Source of the DNA: JBFMDN01 sp040753915
GTDB taxonomy: Bacteria > Desulfobacterota > Desulfomonilia > Desulfomonilales > Desulfomonilaceae
Assembly (NCBI GenBank): GCA_040753915.1
Contig: JBFMDN010000028.1
Location: 4,125 to 68,124 of the forward strand
Length of the DNA: 64,000 bases
Direction: 5' to 3'
Shown here: positions 41,446-50,042 of the stretch, piece by piece
Layout: each line of letters begins with the position of its first letter
How positions within the stretch are numbered: the first letter of the stretch is position 1
Made by a program: the position numbers and the translations under genes
Notes under the pieces: generated by a model
What the model was told of the DNA's origin: nothing
What the model saw: the letters and a program-made list of their open reading frames with translations, nothing else
The model's database searches: none

Positions 41446-42583
41446 GACATGGGATGTTCTTGTCGTGGGTGCCGGCCCAGCAGGCTCTTGCGCTGCCGCC
41501 GAGTCGGCTCGTCTGGGTGCGAAAACGTTGCTCATAGACGCAAAACCCCGAATAGGCGAACAGCCCCATTGCGGCGAGTTCGTTCCCTCCAGACTGTTCG
41601 GTGAGATCGAGATGGACCGGGCCGCGATCGTTCAGCCGGTTCATGTCATGGAAACGATCATAGTCGATTCCTGGGACGAAGCTCGACGAGAATTCCATGG
41701 GCCGGCGCGTTTTACGGATGCCGAGGGGAGGAGAGCTGAAACTCATTCACCGGGGTTTATCATCGACAGAGTCCGCTTCGATCGTCACCTTGCTCGAAGG
41801 GCTGCGTCCCACGGAGCCATGGTCATGTCAGGGACACGACTTGTCAGGAAAGAAGAATCCGGTTGGCTTGCACAATGCGGGGGCCGTGAAGTGGTTCTCC
41901 GGGCGAAATACGTCATTGCTGCTGATGGAGCCCTTTCTTGCATTGCTCGCACTGCGGGGATGAAACGCCCGGAAGTACTGATAGGAACTCAAGTGGAGGC
42001 CCCTCTGGTCAGATCCGACACAAGGACGTACGTGTTCCTTCACAGAGACTTAACTGATGGATACGGATGGGTATTTCCCAAAGGACCCGTGGCGAATGTC
42101 GGAATAGGAGTCAGCCGCAGAAAGGGCGCATCGCCCCACTCGGCTCTCGGAGAATTCCTCGAATACCTTTATGCCATAAACCTGGTGAAACCAGGGTGGC
42201 TCGCTCGCTCCGGCGGAGTGATTCCGGTATCGGGACCTCGAGAATCTCTCGTCAGTGGTAATGTTCTCTTCTGCGGAGATGCGGCCGGCCTGACTCATGC
42301 AATCACGGGCGCAGGCATCCCCCAGGCAGTGATTTCTGGGACTCTGGCTGGAAGGACAGTTGCCGAAGCTCTTGCGGAGGGAACAGCGAGTCCCCTGAGG
42401 AAGTATGAAGCGGAAGTGAAAGGGCATTACGCAGCAGTGCTGAATCATGCCTTGTCCAAGCGTGAGCACATGGTGCGACGATGGCACGACCCCGATTTTG
42501 TGACCATCTGCCATGAGAGCTGGATTGCGTTTGAGGGGTACAGGCGAAGAGTCCGGCCTCAACAACTCACGGCCGCAAAATGA
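41429..42583 (+). CDS. Geranylgeranyl-reductase-family FAD oxidoreductase (LipT-like candidate)
   Basis: 384 aa, overlapping the ligase gene by 17 bases. FAD-binding VLVVGAGPAGSCAAAESA at the N-terminus, HCGEFVPSRLF, RVRFDRHLARRA, the conserved GYGWVFPKG and the second flavin motif VLFCGDAAGLTHAITGAGI mark the geranylgeranyl reductase / digeranylgeranylglycerophospholipid reductase group. A member of this group (LipT) is reported in lipoate clusters with sLpl and LipS1/S2, so I favour a lipoyl-related role over isoprenoid reduction. The electron donor and exact reaction are unknown. Confidence 0.82.
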   Translation: MPLPVETWDVLVVGAGPAGSCAAAESARLGAKTLLIDAKPRIGEQPHCGEFVPSRLFGEIEMDRAAIVQPVHVMETIIVDSWDEARREFHGPARFTDAEGRRAETHSPGFIIDRVRFDRHLARRAASHGAMVMSGTRLVRKEESGWLAQCGGREVVLRAKYVIAADGALSCIARTAGMKRPEVLIGTQVEAPLVRSDTRTYVFLHRDLTDGYGWVFPKGPVANVGIGVSRRKGASPHSALGEFLEYLYAINLVKPGWLARSGGVIPVSGPRESLVSGNVLFCGDAAGLTHAITGAGIPQAVISGTLAGRTVAEALAEGTASPLRKYEAEVKGHYAAVLNHALSKREHMVRRWHDPDFVTICHESWIAFEGYRRRVRPQQLTAAK

Positions 42584-42593
42584 CGGAGGATGT

Positions 42594-43559
42594 GTGTCAA
42601 AATCCCGAAAGGCGCAGTTGCACTCGAGCGTGCATACATCGAGCCGCGAGATCGAGAATCAGGCCTGGGAGCTTTCCCGATCCATGCACGGTAACGTGCT
42701 GACGCTCTACGTGCCAGGTATGTTCGTGGTGGATGGCAAACGTGGCAAATACCGGGCGGTCTCCATTACGGGATCCGGGTGCGAGCTGCAATGCGAGCAT
42801 TGTAAAGGCACTCTTCTCACCACCATGCCTCCAACCCCAACGCCGGAAAGTCTCATGGCGGCTGGCCTTGCAGCAGCGGAGCGAGGAGATCTTGGTCTCC
42901 TCGTTTCGGGCGGGTGCGACAGGGAGGGAAGTTTGCCCTGGGAACGCTTCTTCGAGGCAATTGCCACCCTCAAGTCGCGTACCGGACTGAAAATCACGGT
43001 CCATACGGGCTTGATCACCGGGCAGCACGCGAAAGCCCTCAAAGAATCGGGAGTGGATCAGGCGCTTGTGGATATAATTTGTGATGACAAGACCGCTGTG
43101 GAGGTCTATCACCTTCCGGGAGCAGTCAATGGCATACGGCGAACCCTCGATGCGCTCGCGCAGGTGGACCTGGAAATCGTGCCGCACATAATACTCGGTG
43201 TCCACTTCGGAGAGATGAGAGCGGAGCACCGGGCGCTCGACGTCATACGCGAGTATCCGGGACGAAAATACGTGGTCGTGGTGCTCATGCCTACGCGAGG
43301 CACACCCATGGCGTCGATTTCTCCCCCCTCCTGGGACACGGTAGCAGCATTCATCGCCAGAGCCCGGATATCCATGCCGGAGCGACTCTGCAGCTTGGGA
43401 TGTGCCCGACCCAGAGGCCACTACAGGCGGAATTTGGATCGTCTCGCAGTAAGAGCAGGGGTGAATTCCATTGCCCTTCCGTCAGAAGCGGCGGTGGAAG
43501 AGGCCCTAGATCGCGGTCTCACCGTGGAATGGAGAGAAACCTGCTGCTCACTGGACTAA
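42594..43559 (+). CDS. Radical SAM protein, LipS1/LipS2-type candidate
   Basis: 321 aa starting from a GTG at 42594 preceded by GGAGGA; longer frames upstream overlap the previous gene and show no similarity. The radical SAM cluster motif is GCELQCEHCKG (C-x3-C-x2-C) near residue 65, with the LVSGGCDREG segment after it and the KITVHTGLI strand. A C-terminal SLGCARPRGHYR contains another conserved cysteine and the protein ends in TCCSLD. This arrangement, next to a lipoate ligase, fits one of the two radical SAM proteins (LipS1/LipS2) that together act as lipoyl synthase in some archaea and bacteria. I cannot assign which of the two. Confidence 0.75.
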   Translation: MSKSRKAQLHSSVHTSSREIENQAWELSRSMHGNVLTLYVPGMFVVDGKRGKYRAVSITGSGCELQCEHCKGTLLTTMPPTPTPESLMAAGLAAAERGDLGLLVSGGCDREGSLPWERFFEAIATLKSRTGLKITVHTGLITGQHAKALKESGVDQALVDIICDDKTAVEVYHLPGAVNGIRRTLDALAQVDLEIVPHIILGVHFGEMRAEHRALDVIREYPGRKYVVVVLMPTRGTPMASISPPSWDTVAAFIARARISMPERLCSLGCARPRGHYRRNLDRLAVRAGVNSIALPSEAAVEEALDRGLTVEWRETCCSLD

Positions 43560-43573
43560 GGTATTGTCAGTGC

Positions 43574-43607
43574 AACAGAATTGTGCACAATTCCGTTGGA
43601 AGCAACG
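43574..43607. promoter_or_regulatory. Palindrome and hairpin between the two radical SAM genes
   Basis: GAATTGTGCACAATTC (43578-43593) is a perfect 16-bp palindrome, extendable to CAAC...GTTG (43575-43598) with one mismatch, followed by a hairpin CGTTG-GAAG-CAACG (43594-43607). It lies in a 74-base intercistronic gap and could be an operator for the second gene or an RNA processing structure. Confidence 0.45.
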
Positions 43608-43633
43608 GCTGGTTCTTCTGCCAAGAGCCCTGA

Positions 43634-44719
43634 ATGGCAGAAAAGGAGGATGGACCCTTGCAATCGGCAAACACAGCCCAAATCCCCGGAAAAATCCCGG
43701 AGACTCCCGAATACGTTCGTGTGTCGTTGGCAGCGGCTATGACCCTCGGATTTGTCCAAGGCTGGTTCTATCGCAACGCGAGATTGGGATGCATCAACCT
43801 CTTGATGACCTACAACGGCGGGTGCAAGGCAAATTGCACTTTTTGCGGCCTTGCTGGTGAGAAAAACCAGTGGAGGACAGGTGGGAGCTTCATTCGTGTC
43901 CCCTGGAAAGCATACGTGCTGGAGGAAGTGATAGAGCGTATCATCAGGACGCCGTCATACGTCTCTCGAGTGTGCATTTCCATGATCACACACCCGCGAG
44001 CAAGAGAAGACGTGCTAAGAATCTGTCGTCAGATCGCGTTCAGGACGGACAAGGCAATCTCTCTCCTCATCTCTCCGTCGGTTCTCAAGAAAGACGATCT
44101 CTGGAAAATGAAGGAAGCGGGCGCGGAACGCATCGGCGTAGCGATAGATTGCGCCACGGAGCGTCTCTTCTCGCAGCATCGGGGAAAGCCGGTACGAGGG
44201 CCCCACTCGTGGCAACGATACTGGAGGACGTACGAGGAGAGTCTCGAAGTTTTCGGCCAGGGAATGGCCGGTGTGCATCTCATTTGTGGACTAGGTGAAA
44301 CCGAGCGCCAAATGGTCGAGGCCATTTCTCGTGCCAGGAGCATGGGTGGAAGCACCCATCTGTTTTCCTTTTTCCCCGAGCCGGGATCGGCCATGGAAAG
44401 TGAGCTCCCCCCTCCTATGGGTACCTATCGGAGGATTCAGTTGGCTCGATGGCTCATAGACAACGACCGAGCCCGCGTCGGAGAAATCGAATTTGACAAT
44501 CAGGACAGAATTGTCGGATTTGGAATCCCGCAGACGGACTTGGACTCCATCATCGCCCGAGGCGAACCGTTCGAGACTTCAGGCTGCCCCGGGCCGGATG
44601 GACGCGTGGCGTGCAACCGCCCCTACGGTAACGAGAAACCGGGCAACCAAATCCGTAATTTCCCCTTCCCCCCGAATAAGGAGGACGTCGCTCGGATCAA
44701 CGGGGAGCTGTGGCAGTGA
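43634..44719 (+). CDS. Radical SAM protein, LipS1/LipS2-type candidate (second)
   Basis: 361 aa from the ATG at 43634; a TTG at 43658 has a strong AAGGAGG eight bases upstream and may be the real start (353 aa). Radical SAM motif NGGCKANCTFCGLAGEKNQW (C-x3-C-x2-C) at about residue 62, the biotin-synthase-like RVCISMITHP strand, an RIGVAIDCATE segment, and VHLICGLGETERQMV. The C-terminus adds CPGPDGRVACNRPYGNE with two cysteines. The biotin-synthase-like layout fits a sulfur-inserting lipoyl synthase. It is the last gene of the cluster; a hairpin (CGGCG/CGCCG) follows at about 44735-44750. Confidence 0.78.
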   Translation: MAEKEDGPLQSANTAQIPGKIPETPEYVRVSLAAAMTLGFVQGWFYRNARLGCINLLMTYNGGCKANCTFCGLAGEKNQWRTGGSFIRVPWKAYVLEEVIERIIRTPSYVSRVCISMITHPRAREDVLRICRQIAFRTDKAISLLISPSVLKKDDLWKMKEAGAERIGVAIDCATERLFSQHRGKPVRGPHSWQRYWRTYEESLEVFGQGMAGVHLICGLGETERQMVEAISRARSMGGSTHLFSFFPEPGSAMESELPPPMGTYRRIQLARWLIDNDRARVGEIEFDNQDRIVGFGIPQTDLDSIIARGEPFETSGCPGPDGRVACNRPYGNEKPGNQIRNFPFPPNKEDVARINGELWQ

Positions 44720-44757
44720 CGTGCTGCAGGGGGGGGCGGCGGCAATCGCCGGCACCA

Positions 44758-45252
44758 TCAGGGCTGGAATAATCTGATGCTTATCCCGTTCGGATCTCTG
44801 AGTGAAGCATATTGGATCCCGTCCATTTGAGCACATGTCTCGGCAAATTGCAGGCCCTTGCTTTTGAGATTTTCGACAGCGAGAGCCAAATTCGGGACCC
44901 GGAAGCTCATTCCTGACACGCCCCCGGCAAGGGGACCGGCCTCACTGAATTTGTTGTGGCAGATTTCCAGCTTGTACGGGGTTCCCTCTTTTTCCATGCA
45001 AACCACATCCAGTCGTCCGGATAGCTCGGGGGAAGTCTTGAATCCCAACTTCTTGTAAAAGTCAATGGTCCGTTCGGGATTACTTGAAGGAATGCCTATG
45101 GTGAGAGGATAGTTATCTAGTGAGGGTTTGCCCACGCTTGAAGATTCCGCCTCAGTATTGTGAGCGATCAACAGGGCGAAGAGTACGAGACACATTGTCG
45201 AGCAAGAAAATCCAAGAAAAAGCCTTCTAGCATGGCCACCCGGCAATCTCAT
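44758..45252 (-). CDS. Exported VOC (glyoxalase-fold) protein
   Basis: 164 aa from the ATG at 45252, which has AGGAGG nine bases upstream; a long open frame above it lacks similarity. The first ~32 residues are a signal peptide (RRLFLGFSCSTMCLVLFALL, then AHNTEA). The mature domain is a single vicinal-oxygen-chelate unit with PERTIDFYKKLGFKTSPEL, GMSFRVPNLALAVENLKSKG and the final SLRDPNGISIRLF, where the usual metal-binding Glu position reads differently. A periplasmic VOC protein is unusual. Function unknown. It converges on the radical SAM gene. Confidence 0.75.
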   Translation of the reverse strand: MRLPGGHARRLFLGFSCSTMCLVLFALLIAHNTEAESSSVGKPSLDNYPLTIGIPSSNPERTIDFYKKLGFKTSPELSGRLDVVCMEKEGTPYKLEICHNKFSEAGPLAGGVSGMSFRVPNLALAVENLKSKGLQFAETCAQMDGIQYASLRDPNGISIRLFQP

Positions 45253-45636
45253 GCCCGTCCAACCTCCTGAACCTCGAATAAATGGAACGCACACGTTCCC
45301 AAGAAAGGCACACGAAATATACACGAAAACAGGAGTGAAAGCAAGAAACAAGAACCGTTTTCTCCGACAAAATGGAGAAATCGAGACCATTCCTTCCGTA
45401 TCCAGCACCTTTCCAGGAACGAAAATCGATCCCACCTCATCATGCTTCTAGAGACACGACAACCGTGGAATCGGAACAGCGGTTTATTGCCACAGTTGAA
45501 CAACCGCAGTCAAGGGGAAAATGAAAAACGACGCTTTCATCCGCTCCAGCAACCACCATGAGCGAACGACGCTCGTTTCCGACCGGCTGAGCTCAAGATC
45601 CTGCCCTAGTGAAAACGAAGAAACGCAGATGGTGTC
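45253..45636. other. Gene-free spacer
   Basis: 384 bases between two minus-strand genes. No convincing gene on either strand and no repeat that I can match elsewhere; the promoter of the VOC gene should be in the left third. Confidence 0.4.
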
Positions 45637-45900
45637 TCAATCGTCTCGTTCCTTTCTGTGGCTCGAGCTCTGCCGCAACGAGGTGTCCCACTCTCCGGAA
45701 ACTCCTATGTCAAGACCCTCCTGGGCCATACGAGCCATTTCCGCAATATTCACCATCTGGGTGTCTTCAGGAGTCTCGGGAGTGGATTCCACTTTCAAGC
45801 CACAGTGGGTACACACCCTCTCTCCCCGCTTATCGGTATCCGCTGCCAAGCGATTTCTGGCGCCACAGGCACAATGCCACCACATATCTTGTTTGGTCAC
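45637..45900 (-). CDS. Small zinc-ribbon protein
   Basis: 87 aa. I start at the GTG at 45900 because AGGAG lies five bases upstream; a further ATG nine codons earlier is possible. A treble-clef or ribbon site is suggested by WWHCACGARNRL (CxC) and RVCTHCGLKVE (CxxC) about 25 residues apart. The rest is acidic and low-complexity. No family name is offered. The gene is alone on the minus strand between the VOC gene and ctpA. Confidence 0.6.
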   Translation of the reverse strand: MTKQDMWWHCACGARNRLAADTDKRGERVCTHCGLKVESTPETPEDTQMVNIAEMARMAQEGLDIGVSGEWDTSLRQSSSHRKERDD

Positions 45901-46054
45901 GATCTCTCCTGCCTTGAGACGAACCATAAGTATACTGAGAGTACGAAAGGCACTCTAACATGTTCTGGAGATCTGTGCATAGTCGCCCGCTCGCTCCTTT
46001 CAAAAAAGGTTATACAACGGTGCAGGCAGAGTCATTGTGGTGTGAGAAAGTACT

Positions 46055-47605
46055 CTAGAACCAATTGGGGAAAGGACTCCGGGGTAGCGGACCCTCTTTC
46101 TGGAGGTAGCTCAAAGCCTTCCTTATTGCCGCATCTCTAAGAAGCTCCTCGGGCTTGGAGAATCCAAGCTTCTCCTGAGCCATTACTTCCGGCGAAACCA
46201 TGGTCACGTCCGGCTCCAGTCCCACGCCGTCTATATTGCGCCCGTCAGACGTATAGTAGTGGGCAGTCGTTAGCCGTAAAGCAAAACCGTTTTCGAGAGG
46301 AAAGACGGCCTGCACCGATGCCTTGCCGAAACTACGTTCTCCAAGCACGAGAACATTGGGCCTCCCTTGAAGCGCACCGACCAGAACTTCCGAACCGCTC
46401 GCAGATCCCTTGTTAATGAGGATTACCATGGGTAAACCCGGAAAAGTGCTCGAGGAATTCGCAAGGATCTTGCGCTCGGAGCCCTTGTCTCTGCCTCGGA
46501 CCGAGGTGATCACACCGGAAGATACGAAGAGGCCAGCGACCATAACTGCTTCTTCGAGTAGTCCTCCCGGGTTGTCTCGCACATCCAGGATCAGACCTTT
46601 GAGCCGTGGGTTTCGAGCCAGCATTCTGGAAAGCGCCTTGCGTACCTGGACCGCTGTTCCATTCTGAAAATTCACGATCCGCAGATAGACTATTTCATTC
46701 TCCAGCAAGAGAGAGCGAACAGGAGCGATCCGTATGGTCTGACGTTTTACACGCATCACACTTACGGTCCCTGTCTGGCTGTTCCTGACCGTAAATCGAA
46801 CAACTGAGCCCGCAGGCCCTCGCACCAGGCTCAACACGTCAGCCAAGGGCAAACCGTGGAGGGATCGACCATCAATCTCCAATATGGTATCCCCGGTCCT
46901 GATTCCGGCTTTGTACGCGGGAGAGCCGTCAAAGGGCGCTACCACAGCATAATCGCCGTTTCGAGGAGCTACTACCATTCCCACGCCACCAAATCTCCCT
47001 GAAACGCTTATGGTCAATTCCTGTTGCATAGTAGCGTCCAGAAGCGACGCGTTCTTGTCGAGCTCGTGCAGTACTCCCCTAAGAGCTGTCTCGGAAAGCC
47101 GACCAGGATCAAGGTTGCAGGCGCAGCTCATGGTTTCGATCGCGTCGACAAAGCATTCTTCCGGGTTTCCTGGGCAGTCACTCAAGGATTTTACCGATTC
47201 CGTACATATGGGCAGGAATGTGAGACTCAACCTCTTCAGTGCCGTCTGGAGGACCAATAGAGGGGAGACTGGGTCCACGAAATGCTTCTCCAGGAGGGCT
47301 ACCACATCTCCGATCAATTTCCGGTGAAGCGGATCCAGCTCGATATCTCCGCCACTGGAAATCCCACTTGTCACAGACGCTGTCTCGTACCTGCCCGAAT
47401 TGGGTCTTTCCACTCCCCTTAATCCCTTTGAAGTCGTCTCAGCCCATACGCGACCCGCGAATAGGAACAGGAAAGTCAATACCACAATCGTAACAAAGGA
47501 AAGGAATCGTGAACCAAGCACTAGTGTTTGCTTCTCCTGCAAGGGGCTGAAAGAACGAACGTGGATTTCGTGCGGAACGCCGCCCGGACGCGTCTCAACA
47601 CCCAA
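46055..47605 (-). CDS. ctpA: Carboxyl-terminal processing protease (S41 family, CtpA-like)
   Basis: Periplasmic serine protease with a PDZ domain (GGVGMVVAP..., GIRTGDTILEIDGRSL) and the S41 catalytic domain: LILDVRDNPGGLL, the nucleophile in NKGSASGSEVLVGAL (Ser), and the general base Lys in ERSFGKASVQ. An N-terminal membrane segment (FVTIVVLTFLFLFAG) and a ~130-residue N-terminal region with several cysteines (CTESVKSLSDCPGNPEEC, SCACNL) precede it; these cysteines are unusual. The start is uncertain; the frame begins at 47605, but a GTG at 47521 lies 12 bases after AGGAG and directly precedes the signal segment. Confidence 0.88.
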   Translation of the reverse strand: MGVETRPGGVPHEIHVRSFSPLQEKQTLVLGSRFLSFVTIVVLTFLFLFAGRVWAETTSKGLRGVERPNSGRYETASVTSGISSGGDIELDPLHRKLIGDVVALLEKHFVDPVSPLLVLQTALKRLSLTFLPICTESVKSLSDCPGNPEECFVDAIETMSCACNLDPGRLSETALRGVLHELDKNASLLDATMQQELTISVSGRFGGVGMVVAPRNGDYAVVAPFDGSPAYKAGIRTGDTILEIDGRSLHGLPLADVLSLVRGPAGSVVRFTVRNSQTGTVSVMRVKRQTIRIAPVRSLLLENEIVYLRIVNFQNGTAVQVRKALSRMLARNPRLKGLILDVRDNPGGLLEEAVMVAGLFVSSGVITSVRGRDKGSERKILANSSSTFPGLPMVILINKGSASGSEVLVGALQGRPNVLVLGERSFGKASVQAVFPLENGFALRLTTAHYYTSDGRNIDGVGLEPDVTMVSPEVMAQEKLGFSKPEELLRDAAIRKALSYLQKEGPLPRSPFPNWF

Positions 47606-48067
47606 ACACCCATGACTTCGCAGTCAAAACGCACCATGAAAGTCAGTGGCATTCCGGCGTACGTCAGAAGCTGGTGGAATCCCGCGTTTGGGGGGACCCA
47701 TCGATGGCGGCCACGGACGGCCCTACCCCTCTCTTCATGGCACGAGCGTCTCGTCGGTAATCAGAGGACTCTCGGACGAAGTACGGTCCTCTCTCGTACG
47801 CCGCGCCTCTGTTCACCCAACGAGAAATCCCCTGTCCCGGAGGACCACGTCGTCTGCCCTATCTTGACACGTCGCGGCCTTGGTATCAATATGGAAGAGT
47901 GGTGCGTTTCATGTCCTATCTCACCGCATCGTACCGAGAAAGCGGCCGAAAAGTGATGAGGATCCGCAGACGAGCTCCGCAGTGCAGCCCCATCGGTTGA
48001 CAAATAGGCGCGGCAAGCGTATACAGTGAAAAAAACAGAGAATACGCGGAATCAAAGAGGGACTCTT
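47606..48067. other. Spacer with a copy of the 135-bp repeat
   Basis: Contains copy 1 of the 135-bp dispersed repeat (47633-47766). Otherwise I see no gene; the promoter for the DUF465/ilv genes may lie near 47960-48050. Confidence 0.5.
47633..47766. repeat. 135-bp dispersed repeat, copy 1
   Basis: Begins ACCATGAAAG, includes GGCATTCCGGC, and ends GTAATCAGAG at 47757-47766. Copy 2 (52319-52453) has the same anchors at nearly the same spacing (134 and 135 bp) with scattered substitutions between. Confidence 0.75.
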
Positions 48068-48292
48068 ATGGAGCAAAGGGACCTGGACTTGATCGAAAGA
48101 TGGAAGGAACAGGATCCGCAACTACAAAGATTGTGGAGAGAGCATCTGGAATTCGAGGAACAATTGGAGGCCTTTAACAAGCGGGTTTATCTTTCGCCCA
48201 GCGAAGAAATCGAGCGAAAGACAATCCAGAAGAAGAAGCTTAAAGGCCGAGATCAAATCGAGCGCATTCTCGTAAGACTCCGTAAGCTTTAG
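48068..48292 (+). CDS. DUF465 family small protein
   Basis: 74 aa, almost entirely alpha-helical and charged: a RWKEQDPQLQRLWREHLEFE helix, then LSPSEEIERKTIQKKKLKGR and DQIERILVRLRK, the pattern of the DUF465/YdcH family of small coiled proteins. I use the ATG at 48068 with GAGG seven bases upstream. It is 38 bases upstream of ilvB and probably in the same transcript. The family has no firm function. Confidence 0.82.
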   Translation: MEQRDLDLIERWKEQDPQLQRLWREHLEFEEQLEAFNKRVYLSPSEEIERKTIQKKKLKGRDQIERILVRLRKL

Positions 48293-48330
48293 GAAACACG
48301 AAGAGCATCCGTAGTATCACATGAGGAGAC

Positions 48331-50040
48331 GTGACGTACGTGGAGATCAAAGGATCCGCTATTTTTTTGAAATCGCTTAAAGAAGAAGGCGTTGACACGA
48401 TCTTCGGATATCCAGGCGGAGCAGTCATTGATATTTTCGATGATTTGGCGCGCAATTTTGCCCAGGACTTCACCTTTATCCTGGTGCGACATGAACAAGC
48501 GGCGGTTCACGCTGCGGACGGCTATGCTCGAGCCACGGGAAAACCCGGTGTATGCATTGTGACTTCAGGACCGGGAGGGACGAATACGGTCACGGGGTTG
48601 GCTACCGCGTGGATGGATTCCATTCCGGTCGTGGTGTTCACAGGGCAGGTTCCTACAGCTCTTATCGGCAACGATGCGTTCCAGGAAGCGGACATCGTCG
48701 GCATCACGCGGCCCTGCACGAAGCACAACTACCTGGTTGGAAGGGTCGAAGACCTGGCGCGGACGATCAAAGAGGCGTTCACGATCGCCAAGACGGGACG
48801 TCCCGGACCTGTGCTCGTAGATCTTCCCAAGGACGTAATTCAAAGCAAAGCTCTGTTCCATTACCCCAAGTCGGTCAACCTCCCCACATACAAGCCGAAC
48901 GTACGGGCGTACCTCCCGGCAGTGAGAAGAGCCGCAGACCTGATAAGAACCAGCGAGCGGCCCGTTCTCCTCGCTGGAGGAGGAGTAATCACTGCCAGGG
49001 CCCATGAAGAGCTGAAGACGCTCGCCGAAATGACTGGATTTCCCGTTACAATGACGCTCATGGGTCTCGGGGGCTTTCCTGGTACGCATCCGCTGTCGTT
49101 AGGAATGCTCGGGATGCACGGCACGTACCGTGCCAATATGGCCATCTCGGAATCAGACCTGATCATCGCTGTGGGCGCTCGATTCGATGACCGAGTAACC
49201 GGGCCCGTGGACGAGTTTGCGCCCCGTGCCAAGATAATCCATGTGGACATCGACCCTACGTCCATCCAGAAAAATATTAAGGTGGACGTTCCCATAGTAG
49301 GGGATGCAAGAGATGCGCTGGTCAAGCTCCTGGCGGTACTTCGAGAGAACGGCGAGCCTGTGGTAGACAGGGAAAAGCTCAGAGAATGGCACGCCAAGGT
49401 AACCGCGTGGAGAAACGAGCAACGGCTCCGGTTCGACCGAACCGCGAAGGTCATAAAGCCGCAGTACGTCATTGAAAAGCTCTACGAAATGACTGCAGGG
49501 CAGGCCATCATCTCTACCGAAGTCGGACAGAATCAGATGTGGACTGCTCAGTACTACCTGTTTGATCATCCCCGCACGCTTCTAACGTCAGGCGGCCTGG
49601 GAACCATGGGATACGGGTTCCCTGCAGCTATCGGAGCTCAGGTGGCTTTTCCGGACAAGTTGGTCATTGACGTTGCAGGCGATGGATCCATCCAGATGAA
49701 CATTCAAGAATTGGCCACGGTGGCTCAGTACAACCTGCCAGTTAAGATCGCCATTTTGAACAATGGCTATCTCGGTATGGTGAGACAATGGCAGGAACGC
49801 TTCTACGACAAGGTCTACGCTCATACGGACATGCTGGCTGCTCCTGATTTCGTGAAAGTCGCGGAGGCGTACGGGGCCGTCGGCCTGAGAGCCCAAAACC
49901 CTGAAGAGGTGGTTCCGGTCATCCAAAAGGCCCTCGAAACGGACGGGCCCGTAATTATGGACTTTGTTGTGGAGCGGGAAGAAGGCGTCTATCCCATGGT
50001 TCCTGCAGGAAAATCTATTTCGGATATGATTCTGGTGTAG
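48331..50040 (+). CDS. ilvB: Acetolactate synthase, large (catalytic) subunit
   Basis: TPP- and FAD-dependent enzyme that condenses pyruvate to acetolactate (Val/Leu) or with 2-oxobutyrate (Ile). Family marks: VDTIFGYPGGAVIDIFD, HEQAAVHAADGYARATG with the catalytic Glu, TGLATAWMDSIPVVVFTGQV, the FAD-domain SEPV-like block, and the TPP motif GDGSIQMNIQELATVAQYNL with ILNNGYLGMVRQWQE. 569 aa is normal. Start codon is one of two GTGs (48331 or 48340); the latter is 11 bases after GAGGAG. Followed two bases later by ilvN. Confidence 0.96.
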   Translation: MTYVEIKGSAIFLKSLKEEGVDTIFGYPGGAVIDIFDDLARNFAQDFTFILVRHEQAAVHAADGYARATGKPGVCIVTSGPGGTNTVTGLATAWMDSIPVVVFTGQVPTALIGNDAFQEADIVGITRPCTKHNYLVGRVEDLARTIKEAFTIAKTGRPGPVLVDLPKDVIQSKALFHYPKSVNLPTYKPNVRAYLPAVRRAADLIRTSERPVLLAGGGVITARAHEELKTLAEMTGFPVTMTLMGLGGFPGTHPLSLGMLGMHGTYRANMAISESDLIIAVGARFDDRVTGPVDEFAPRAKIIHVDIDPTSIQKNIKVDVPIVGDARDALVKLLAVLRENGEPVVDREKLREWHAKVTAWRNEQRLRFDRTAKVIKPQYVIEKLYEMTAGQAIISTEVGQNQMWTAQYYLFDHPRTLLTSGGLGTMGYGFPAAIGAQVAFPDKLVIDVAGDGSIQMNIQELATVAQYNLPVKIAILNNGYLGMVRQWQERFYDKVYAHTDMLAAPDFVKVAEAYGAVGLRAQNPEEVVPVIQKALETDGPVIMDFVVEREEGVYPMVPAGKSISDMILV

Positions 50041-50042
50041 CA

